7,997 nt of DNA from Caldifarciminota bacterium (lineage in GTDB: Bacteria; Hydrothermota; E44-bin80): NCBI GenBank assembly GCA_023127905.1, contig JAGMEZ010000339.1, positions 1 through 7,997 on the forward strand, read 5' to 3'. The notes below the pieces were generated by a model. That model was not told where the DNA came from, ran no database searches, and was given only the letters and a program-made list of their open reading frames with translations. The translations under genes and the position numbers were made by a program. Positions within the stretch are counted from its first letter, which is position 1; each line of letters opens with the position of its first letter. Below are positions 1 through 6,538 of this stretch, piece by piece.

Positions 1-99
1 TACAAGTTACGAGACACTTGATGTTCACCTTGTTGATATTGATCCAATGAAAATCAATTGTATCCTCCAAACAGAACCGCAGGAATCAACATTTTACGA
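1..99 (+). repeat. Near-identical copy of 1589-1687 inside paralogous lipoprotein genes
   Basis: Bases 1-90 are identical to 1589-1678; with the next nine bases the match is 98 of 99 (A/T difference at base 91). It lies in the same reading frame of both paralogues, in the second half of the first Ig-like domain. Immediately after, identity falls to 54 of 80 (bases 101-180 against 1689-1768, counted by hand). The left limit is outside the window. Confidence 0.95.
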
Positions 100-1381
100 G
101 ATAGATATCAGGAACATTGAGGATGTGAGCGGGAACAGGATGAATGATACCACCTTTACGTTTCTTGGAATCGGAGTGCAGGTCGATTCATTCTCTCCAG
201 TAGTGAGTATAACCTATCCAGGTGAAGGCGATACATTATTTGGATTTGTTTATGTCAGTGCAGGGGCATCAGACAATTTTGCTGTAAAAAAGGTTTGCTT
301 TTTTGTTAACGATTCGTTGATTAGTGAAGATGAGTATTTCCCCTACTATTGCATTCTTGATGTCCGGAATCTCCAGGAAGGCGGTGTTTATTCCATTTAT
401 GCTTCAGCAGAAGATTATAGTGCAAATGTTGGATATTCTGAATCTACGGATGTTTTTATCGGATATTATCCGCCGTTCCCATATGTAATAATAGATACCA
501 TTTATACCGAGAAGACACCTTACAGAATGGATATAACTGAAGATGCTTCGAAACTCTTTTTTGTTCAAAATCATAAAGCCAATGAGCCTGAAGTAGACGA
601 CCTTATAATGCTTGATGTGAATACAAATAATTTTGAAAGAATAACTCACTTCACAACAGGGGTTTCGTTCTATCTGGATGTCTATAGAAACGACATGGTT
701 TATTTCACAACCGGGATTTCATTTTCAATATACGATATTTTCCTGGATGAAATTACTGAAACGGTGAATATCGGTGGAACAGCAAGTGGCATTGTTTGTG
801 GGGGTAATGATAAACTCTATATCGCCCGTAATCCAAAAGAGGATATCGTGGTTTATTCACTTCAGGGAAACAGTATTATCGATTCAATTCAAGTTCCTGG
901 GAACCCGACAGCACTGGCGGTAGATACGGTTCACAACGAGCTCTATGCTTGCCTCTATGCTCAGGATATAATTTGTGTGATAGATATTGAGGGAGATACT
1001 ATTATAGCTAATATTCCAATTTCGGGAAGTCCCTGGGAAATTGTATTTTCACCCAATTACGATATTGCGTATGTTTCTGAAATTAACACCAGTGAAATAG
1101 GAATAATTGAAACGTCTTCCCATACACTTTTAAATGAGATTTCTGTTTATGGCTTATCGAATCCAAAGGGTATTGCACTAACAGGGGATGGAGAATATCT
1201 GTACATTACCGGGATGAGTACTGTAGTTTTTGTCATCAATACGGTAGATTACAGTTTAGAATGGAGTTTTCAACTTGGAGTCATCCCTTATTCATTAGTA
1301 TTTGTTCCATTTGTTGAACGGGTTTATGTTAGTTGTTTGGATTATCCGAATTTTTCCAGGATTTTTTGCATTGGAAACTAA
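2..1381 (+). CDS. Ig-like plus seven-bladed beta-propeller (YVTN-type) surface protein, 5' partial
   Basis: The frame is open from base 2 and has no start in the window. The first in-frame ATG (base 47) is internal, because the residues before it (TSYETLDVHLVDIDP) match the complete paralogue downstream from its residue 70. About 69 N-terminal residues, presumably including a lipoprotein signal, are therefore missing. The visible 459 residues contain the end of an SbsA-type Ig-like domain (through TFTFLGIGV), a second Ig-like domain (about VDSFSPVVSITYP to DVFIGYYPPFP) and a C-terminal propeller. The propeller is built from repeats of about 42 residues such as KLYIARNPKEDIVVYS, ELYACLYAQDIICVID and YLYITGMSTVVFVIN. 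It is colinear with the next gene, about 60% identical by eye and three residues longer over the shared part. Stop and next start are separated by one base, so co-translation is likely. The role is inferred to be ligand or partner binding at the outer-membrane surface; no enzyme motif is visible. Confidence 0.85.
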   Translation, partial: TSYETLDVHLVDIDPMKINCILQTEPQESTFYEIDIRNIEDVSGNRMNDTTFTFLGIGVQVDSFSPVVSITYPGEGDTLFGFVYVSAGASDNFAVKKVCFFVNDSLISEDEYFPYYCILDVRNLQEGGVYSIYASAEDYSANVGYSESTDVFIGYYPPFPYVIIDTIYTEKTPYRMDITEDASKLFFVQNHKANEPEVDDLIMLDVNTNNFERITHFTTGVSFYLDVYRNDMVYFTTGISFSIYDIFLDEITETVNIGGTASGIVCGGNDKLYIARNPKEDIVVYSLQGNSIIDSIQVPGNPTALAVDTVHNELYACLYAQDIICVIDIEGDTIIANIPISGSPWEIVFSPNYDIAYVSEINTSEIGIIETSSHTLLNEISVYGLSNPKGIALTGDGEYLYITGMSTVVFVINTVDYSLEWSFQLGVIPYSLVFVPFVERVYVSCLDYPNFSRIFCIGN

Positions 1382-1390
1382 TATGAAAAG
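1366..1390 (+). repeat. Gene-junction repeat, copy 1 (lipoprotein to lipoprotein)
   Basis: This 25-base junction covers the final Cys-Ile-Gly-Asn codons, the TAA stop, one T and the next start ATGAAAAG. It matches 2945-2969 at 22 of 25 positions. It indicates that the lipoprotein gene was duplicated together with the start signals of the gene behind it, or that the junction is kept by selection for translational coupling. Confidence 0.8.
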
Positions 1391-2960
1391 TTTGATTATT
1401 TATGCCTATCTGTTTACCTCTGTTGTAATCCTTTTATTTGGATGCTCAAAAAAGGAGAAACCCCTTACGCCGGATACAACTCCCCCAGGTGTAAAATCTG
1501 TGGTTTCATTCGATACAACAAAAGTTCTCATATCATTCGACGAGTCGGTGAAAACTGAGACTGCAGTTGATACGATGAATTACATGATTACAAGTTACGA
1601 GACACTTGATGTTCACCTTGTTGATATTGATCCAATGAAAATCAATTGTATCCTCCAAACAGAACCGCAGGAATCAACTTTTTACGAACTAAGTATAAAG
1701 AATATTAAAGACATGAGTGGAAATGTAATGAAAGATACCTCGTTTACTTTTTTTGGGATTGGGGTACCGGTTGATTCGTTTCCACCAAATATCTGGATTA
1801 TCGAACCATGTGAGGGTGATACCTTATACGGATTCGAATATTTTTCAGTGAATACCTCAGACAATACTGGTATAAAAAAGGTCTCTTTTTTCATAAACGA
1901 TTCACTACTTGCGATAGACAAAGATTTTCCATACTACTCTATTCTTGATGTCAGAAATCTCACAGAGGGCGATATCTATAAAATTTATGCTTTAGCAGAG
2001 GATTATAGTGCAAATGTTGGACATTCGGGATCTCTCGATGTTTTCATAGGATATCATCCACCGTTCCCCTATGTGGTATTAGATGCCATTTATACGGGTA
2101 AAATCCCATATAGGGCGGATAAGACAGAGGATGGAACAAAAATTTTCTTTGTTCAGATTCACAATTGGAGCCAGCCTCCAATCGATGATCTCGTAATGTT
2201 TAGTACAGAAACAAATAGTATTGAAAAGATGATTCACTTTACTACAGGAGGTTCCTATTTCCTCGATGTTTTTGAAAACAGCTGGGTCTATTTTACTACA
2301 GGAAACTCATTTTCTATATATGATATTCTTTTAGAACAAATTATTGAAACGGTTGCTGTTGGTGGAACACCACAAGGTATTGTCCGTTCCAATAATGAAA
2401 AACTATATATTGCAAGAAATTCAAAGGAGGATATTCTTGTATATTCCCTTCAGCAAAATAGTGTCATTGATTCTATTCCTGTGCCTGGAAAACCAGCAGC
2501 TTTATCCATCGATACGAACAATAATGAGCTTTATGCCTGTCTCAATTCTGAAAATCTAATCACTGTAATAGATACAGAAATTGATACCGTTATCACAAAC
2601 ATCTCTATTTCAGGATATCCATTTGAAGTAATTTTCTCGCCCGTTTATGATAGGGCGTATGTTACAGAACTTGACAATAGTTTAATTGGAGTAATAGAGA
2701 CATTCACTCATACTCTTCTGGATGAGATTTCACCATTTGGTTTGATTAACCCGAAGGGGATGGCAATAACGGATGATGGTGAATACCTTTTCATTACAGG
2801 CATGAATGATAAAGTATTCGTTATCAATACATTTGATTACAGTATAGAATGGAGTTTTGAACTCGGAATGTATCCCTGGTCTATAGTATACATTCCTTTA
2901 TATGATAGGATGTATGTTGTCTGTATGGGGGATACAAGAATTTATTGCATAGGAGACTGA
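1383..2960 (+). CDS. Lipoprotein with two Ig-like domains and a seven-bladed YVTN-type beta-propeller
   Basis: The product has 525 residues. The N-terminus is a lipoprotein signal: MKS, a hydrophobic stretch, then the lipobox LFGC with the lipidated cysteine at residue 21, followed by a linker (SKKEKPLTPDTTPP). Residues about 30-117 form an SbsA/Big_5-like Ig domain and about 124-220 a second Ig-like domain. A propeller follows from about 240 to the end. Its repeated strands start near residues 253 (KIFFVQ), 301 (WVYFTTG), 340 (KLYIARN), 382 (ELYACLN), 424 (RAYVTEL), 468 (YLFITGM) and 509 (RMYVVCM), which counts as seven blades with the last closed by N-terminal sequence. The start at 1383 was chosen over an in-frame upstream ATG at 1302 because the lipoprotein signal begins here and the longer form would overlap the previous gene. 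The site before it is weak (GGAAA, 1373-1377), so translation is probably coupled to the upstream gene. The acidic/basic residues after C21 loosely resemble Bacteroidota surface-export signals, but that is not established here. The ligand is unknown. Confidence 0.9.
   Translation: MKSLIIYAYLFTSVVILLFGCSKKEKPLTPDTTPPGVKSVVSFDTTKVLISFDESVKTETAVDTMNYMITSYETLDVHLVDIDPMKINCILQTEPQESTFYELSIKNIKDMSGNVMKDTSFTFFGIGVPVDSFPPNIWIIEPCEGDTLYGFEYFSVNTSDNTGIKKVSFFINDSLLAIDKDFPYYSILDVRNLTEGDIYKIYALAEDYSANVGHSGSLDVFIGYHPPFPYVVLDAIYTGKIPYRADKTEDGTKIFFVQIHNWSQPPIDDLVMFSTETNSIEKMIHFTTGGSYFLDVFENSWVYFTTGNSFSIYDILLEQIIETVAVGGTPQGIVRSNNEKLYIARNSKEDILVYSLQQNSVIDSIPVPGKPAALSIDTNNNELYACLNSENLITVIDTEIDTVITNISISGYPFEVIFSPVYDRAYVTELDNSLIGVIETFTHTLLDEISPFGLINPKGMAITDDGEYLFITGMNDKVFVINTFDYSIEWSFELGMYPWSIVYIPLYDRMYVVCMGDTRIYCIGD
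1589..1687 (+). repeat. Second copy of the 1-99 near-identical tract
   Basis: This is the partner of the tract at the left edge, corresponding to residues 70-102 of the complete lipoprotein. Silent positions are conserved as well as coding ones, unlike in the rest of the two genes. Confidence 0.95.
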
Positions 2961-2969
2961 TATGAAAAG
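2945..2969 (+). repeat. Gene-junction repeat, copy 2 (lipoprotein to TonB receptor)
   Basis: This is the equivalent junction before the receptor gene: final Cys-Ile-Gly-Asp codons, TGA, one T, then ATGAAAAG. It differs from copy 1 at three bases. One of the differences turns GGAAAC into GGAGAC, and another gives AGG in place of TGG, which creates a stronger ribosome site in this copy. Confidence 0.8.
2951..2955 (+). promoter_or_regulatory. Ribosome binding site of the TonB-receptor gene, inside the previous gene
   Basis: AGGAG lies six bases before the ATG at 2962 and within the last codons of the lipoprotein gene, so ribosomes finishing that gene are placed to restart on the receptor. It is clearly stronger than the GGAAA before the lipoprotein gene at 1383. 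Confidence 0.8.
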
Positions 2970-5469
2970 AATAGGATTTATTATGTTACTTGCCTTTCCG
3001 TCTCTCTTATATGGAGCAATAACAGGAAAGATTATGGGAAGGGTAATAGATGCTCAAACACAAAAACCTCTTTCATTTGTGAACATAACCATTGAGAAGA
3101 CGACACTGGGTGCTATTACTGGATCTGACGGTTATTATTTCATTATCAACATTCCACCAGGGAAGTACGATGTTAAGGTACAGATGATGGGATACAGAAC
3201 AGTGGTAAAAAAGGGGATATATGTTGATGCGGGGAGGACAGTCTTTATCAATTTTAATTTGGAGGGTACTGTTATTGAGCTGAAAGATGTTATTACTGTG
3301 AAGGCAACAAGACCCCTGATTGAACCTGGGGTAACACATTCATCAAGGGTTTTTATGACACGGGAGATTGAAAAAATGCCAAGGGCGTATTCAGTGTTAC
3401 GTCTTCTCGAAACCCAGCCAGAGATAGTCAAAGACTTTACGCTCGAGGAATACCACATGAGGGGTGGAAGGGGCGGAGAAATCCTCTATCTTATTGATGG
3501 TATTCCTGTTAATGATAGATTTGTCGGAGGAAGTGCTGCAATAGATATACCGGTTTTTGAGGTGAAACAGGTAGAAATTCTTAAGGGAGGATTTGAAACA
3601 GAATACGGAGAGGCACAATCAGGAATTGTTAATCTTATTACGGTATCACCCGATACTTGTTTTCGAGTTTCAACTTTGTATAAAACCGATAGAATGTTGA
3701 AACAACGTAATACAGACCAAATCAATTTCTTTCTGTCAAATCCTTTCCCATTTTCAGGGAGAAAAGTATTGCTGCAATTTACGGGTTTTGGAGATTTTAC
3801 CGATACGTATACCCCATTTGGTTACACACATAACAGAGGAGAGTTTCTTGGTATTCGATACGGCGACAGGCAAGAGAATAGTTTTGGTTTTTCAGCTAAA
3901 GCGTTAATAAAGCTGCTGAAAGGTGGAAAGCTGGTTGTTTCAAGCAGAAACAATGTCAATGTCTATGAAAAATATAGACATGAGTTTATTGAGATTCCAG
4001 AACATTCGTACCATTATAAAGAGGAAAGTTCTCTCTACTCTCTCAGCTGGAATCATAGTATAGGATATTCATCATTCTATGAAATAAAATTATCATCCTT
4101 TAATACGCAATTACACTATGATCCGGGATTGATACCTCCAGAGATACATCTGGTTGAGGAAGAATATCTTTGGGCAGAGGAAAATGAAGTTCCCTGGATA
4201 ATCGATGATAGAGGGATTGTAGAAGACACGGATGATGACTGGTTTTACGAGGTTGGATACGATTCTACATACCATACGCATAGAGAGAGTAATAATTCCA
4301 TTATGCTTGATTTTACCAAACAATTTGCCAATAAACATCTGGTGAAGATAGGTGCAGAAAATCATTTCTGGCATCTTGAGAAGGAAGAGATTGAAATACT
4401 ATGGTTTTACGATTCTACGAGAACAGATGAGGAGGGTCCATACCCAGGATATGGATGGTCAAGGGATGTATACTCCGTTCATCCATTGCAGGGAGGGGTA
4501 TATATACAGGACAAGTTTGAAAGGGAAGGATTAATCCTCAATTATGGCATCAGATATGATTACTTCTATACAGGAGAAGAAGTTGATACTGAGAAAAGGT
4601 TTCGAGGATACTTTAGCCCGAGGGTAGGCTTTTTCTATCCCTTTACCGACAAGATAGCATTTACCTTTTCCTTTGGCTTATACTATCAGATGCCAGAATA
4701 CCAGTACATTTTTATGACAACCAAATGGAGAGGTCCGTATCGCCTTGTTGGTAATCCAGAACTGAGTCCGGAATGTACGAGGGCTTACGAATTCAGGATT
4801 GAGAATGAGCTTCCAATGAATGCTGTTTTTTCTTTCGGGGTGTATAAGAAAGACATCAGGAACCTTATTAATGCTGAGGTTGTAGGTAGGTATCCTTTTG
4901 AATCGTATAAGATAACAAATTCATCGTACGGTGATGCTCGGGGAGTTGAGTTGGAATTCAAGAAGCCTATAGGGAGACACTTTACAGGAAGGGCTGTTTA
5001 TATACTTTCCTGGGCAAAGGGACAGAATACAAAGGATCTTGAAAACTTTGAAGATATGGAGCTTCCTGATGTGATGAGAGAATATCCATTGAGCTGGGAT
5101 GAAAGACACAGGATGAAGATAATTGCATCTTACGAAACAGGCATTGATACAGCTTCTCATTCAACTGGCGCAACTGTTGTTTGGACTTTCGGGAGTGGTT
5201 TACCATACTCTTTAGAGGAACAGGTAAAGGTGGGTAACCTTGCAAAAAATTCTGAGCGATTGCCTTCTCATTTAATGATTGATATAGAGATGTACAGAAG
5301 GATGAGATTTGGAGGGACAAGCCTGGAGATTTCATTAATAATAGAGAATCTACTGAATCAGAAGAATCGGATAAAACCGGATAAGACACCCAACTTTGTG
5401 ACTTTAAAAGACCCGACAACAAAAAGTAAACCAAGAACAATCCTATTGGAATTGGGTATAGGTTTTTAA
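2962..5469 (+). CDS. TonB-dependent outer-membrane receptor with carboxypeptidase-regulatory-like N-terminal domain
   Basis: The 835-residue product starts with a signal peptide (MKRIGFIMLLAFPSLLYG, cleavage near residue 18). Residues about 22-100 form a CarboxypepD_reg-like beta-sandwich (GRVIDAQTQKPLSFVNITI, then GAITGSDGYYFI, IPPGKYDVKV, MGYRT). ELKDVITVKATRP (about 107-118) occupies the place of a TonB-box-like segment. The plug spans about 130-230 and includes RGGRGGEILYLIDGIPVND (about 167-185) and EYGEAQSGIVNLIT (214-227). The remaining 600 residues are barrel, with the family-typical NPELSPE motif at 598-604 and a C-terminal phenylalanine as expected for BAM-inserted barrels. Such receptors import a ligand with energy from TonB-ExbBD. 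The N-terminal extension is typical of SusC/RagA-like and related receptors. The gene follows the propeller lipoprotein by one base and has a good AGGAG site. Residues 394-434 form an unusually acidic, aromatic-rich segment. The substrate cannot be read from sequence, and no SusD-type lipoprotein is next to it. Confidence 0.93.
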   Translation: MKRIGFIMLLAFPSLLYGAITGKIMGRVIDAQTQKPLSFVNITIEKTTLGAITGSDGYYFIINIPPGKYDVKVQMMGYRTVVKKGIYVDAGRTVFINFNLEGTVIELKDVITVKATRPLIEPGVTHSSRVFMTREIEKMPRAYSVLRLLETQPEIVKDFTLEEYHMRGGRGGEILYLIDGIPVNDRFVGGSAAIDIPVFEVKQVEILKGGFETEYGEAQSGIVNLITVSPDTCFRVSTLYKTDRMLKQRNTDQINFFLSNPFPFSGRKVLLQFTGFGDFTDTYTPFGYTHNRGEFLGIRYGDRQENSFGFSAKALIKLLKGGKLVVSSRNNVNVYEKYRHEFIEIPEHSYHYKEESSLYSLSWNHSIGYSSFYEIKLSSFNTQLHYDPGLIPPEIHLVEEEYLWAEENEVPWIIDDRGIVEDTDDDWFYEVGYDSTYHTHRESNNSIMLDFTKQFANKHLVKIGAENHFWHLEKEEIEILWFYDSTRTDEEGPYPGYGWSRDVYSVHPLQGGVYIQDKFEREGLILNYGIRYDYFYTGEEVDTEKRFRGYFSPRVGFFYPFTDKIAFTFSFGLYYQMPEYQYIFMTTKWRGPYRLVGNPELSPECTRAYEFRIENELPMNAVFSFGVYKKDIRNLINAEVVGRYPFESYKITNSSYGDARGVELEFKKPIGRHFTGRAVYILSWAKGQNTKDLENFEDMELPDVMREYPLSWDERHRMKIIASYETGIDTASHSTGATVVWTFGSGLPYSLEEQVKVGNLAKNSERLPSHLMIDIEMYRRMRFGGTSLEISLIIENLLNQKNRIKPDKTPNFVTLKDPTTKSKPRTILLELGIGF

Positions 5470-5488
5470 TTGCGGTAAATTATTCCAC

Positions 5489-6400
5489 TTAAAAGATATG
5501 TGATAGGGTAATCGAGTGCGTGAAACCAAGGTCACCCATTGGCTGAACTGCATAATCAAGATAGAATTTCTCCCAGGATACGCCGAATCCTCCTGCTGTT
5601 CCAGCAAGAAAATCTGGACCGAAGTCTGTTTTCAGATCACTCCCAGCACTGCTGTATCCAAGTCTAATCGCGAAAATTTGGACAGGCCAAAGTTCCGCGC
5701 CAAATTTTACAATAGACCTTGGATCAGAAAAATACCGGGTAAAATCAACGTTTACGTTAACCTGTTGGATGGGATGAAATGAAAATCCACCGGTCGCAGA
5801 AAGGGGAAAAGAACCTTTTTCTTCATCATGAGCCTTAAATACTGTGCCAAGATTTTTCAGTACGAAACCAAGAGTAATATTCCTTTCTTGCATGATGTAC
5901 TGGATACCAATGTCGGCACCAGCTCCGTAAGAGACGAAGGAATCTATCTTTTCATATACGAGTTTAACACCAATACCTGCTGTCAAATCCTCTGTAATAG
6001 AACGACTGAAACCTGAGATGAAGAAGATATCCATGGGAGTAAAAGTGCCAAGGTCTTCGTTGCTTTCGCCCCTTCTTTCAATTGAACCATAATTGACATA
6101 GTTTAGCCCAAAACCGAATGTGTTCTTCCCTTTACCAAAGCCATATTTGACATCTCCAAATTTTATTCCTGCTTTTGTGTAGAGAAGCACTCCCGTGGAT
6201 AACATTCCTTTTTCAATACCAACTAAGCCTGCAGGGTTCCACTGAAGCGCACAAATATCGTTTGAAATTGCAGAAAAGCTTCCACCCATCGCATTAGGAC
6301 GTGCCGAGAGCCCAACATCGAGGAAATCATAAACAGCTGCGTGAAGGGATGCAAGTGGCAATAAAAGTATTATGAAAAGAGTAACTTTTAAATATTTCAT
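5489..6400 (-). CDS. PorV/PorQ-family (UPF0164-like) outer-membrane beta-barrel protein
   Basis: The product has 303 residues. The start at 6400 was chosen because an excellent AAGGAGGA site lies eight bases away in the sense used here (4 bases between site and ATG) and because it begins the signal peptide (MKYLKVTLFIILLLPLASLHA, cleavage near residue 21). An in-frame ATG 36 bases upstream would add MICFYNYYKEDI and spoil the signal. The family signature lies at residues 31-59: LSARPNAMGGSFSAISNDI followed by a WNPAGL element. The rest is alternating amphipathic strands rich in glycine and aromatics (FGFGLNYVNYGSIERR, AGIGVKLVYEKI, VKFGAELWPVQIFAIRLGY), ending in phenylalanine like other outer-membrane barrels. 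PorV in Bacteroidota shuttles cargo of the type IX secretion system, but this broad family has many members without a proven link to secretion, so no specific role is assigned. It converges with the receptor gene, leaving 19 bp, and follows purD on the same strand after 138 bp. Confidence 0.85.
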   Translation of the reverse strand: MKYLKVTLFIILLLPLASLHAAVYDFLDVGLSARPNAMGGSFSAISNDICALQWNPAGLVGIEKGMLSTGVLLYTKAGIKFGDVKYGFGKGKNTFGFGLNYVNYGSIERRGESNEDLGTFTPMDIFFISGFSRSITEDLTAGIGVKLVYEKIDSFVSYGAGADIGIQYIMQERNITLGFVLKNLGTVFKAHDEEKGSFPLSATGGFSFHPIQQVNVNVDFTRYFSDPRSIVKFGAELWPVQIFAIRLGYSSAGSDLKTDFGPDFLAGTAGGFGVSWEKFYLDYAVQPMGDLGFTHSITLSHIF

Positions 6401-6404
6401 TATA

Positions 6405-6412
6405 TCCTCCTT
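6405..6412 (-). promoter_or_regulatory. Strong ribosome binding site of the PorV-family gene
   Basis: AAGGAGGA on the minus strand precedes ATG at 6400 by four bases (AAGGAGGATATAATG). It decides the start in favour of 6400 over the in-frame ATG at 6436. Confidence 0.85.
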
Positions 6413-6424
6413 ATAATAATTGTA

Positions 6425-6455
6425 GAAACATATCATATTGTTTCACATATTGCAA
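6425..6455 (-). promoter_or_regulatory. Weak candidate promoter with inverted repeat before the PorV-family gene
   Basis: On the minus strand TTGCAA (6450-6455) and TATGTT (6427-6432) are 17 bases apart; each matches four of six consensus bases of a sigma-70-type promoter. The predicted start would leave a leader of about 20 bases containing the ribosome site. The -10-like box lies in a GAAACA-N8-TGTTTC inverted repeat (6425-6444), which could be an operator or chance. Transcription from purD is an alternative, since no terminator is seen between the genes. Confidence 0.22.
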
Positions 6456-6495
6456 GAAGAATTTTTTGGTGTGTAACAGCAATAATTTGAGAGCC

Positions 6496-6524
6496 TTTAC
6501 TTTTTCTTATCTGTCAAGTATAAT
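6496..6524 (+). promoter_or_regulatory. Possible plus-strand promoter pointing into the 3' end of purD
   Basis: TTTACT (6496-6501), a 17-base spacer and a perfect TATAAT (6519-6524) lie in the purD to PorV-family gap. Transcription would be antisense to purD. No coding gene follows on this strand. The region is AT-rich, so a chance match is quite possible. Confidence 0.2.
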
Positions 6525-6538
6525 TTCTATTTTTCAGC

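Noticed and set aside
1302..1382. In-frame upstream start that would add 27 residues to the complete lipoprotein
   Set aside because: It overlaps the end of the previous gene, lacks a ribosome site and would bury the lipoprotein signal that begins at 1383.
4982..5440. 152-codon open frame on the minus strand inside the receptor gene
   Set aside because: It is antisense to well-supported barrel sequence, with no family resemblance and no ribosome site recognised.
5470..5488. Bidirectional terminator between the convergent receptor and PorV-family genes
   Set aside because: The 19-bp gap contains no inverted repeat; termination, if intrinsic, must lie inside the opposite gene, where I found no clear hairpin with a T tract.
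6401..6436. Upstream ATG for the PorV-family gene (adds MICFYNYYKEDI)
   Set aside because: The extension runs through the strong AAGGAGGA site and puts charged residues before the signal peptide.
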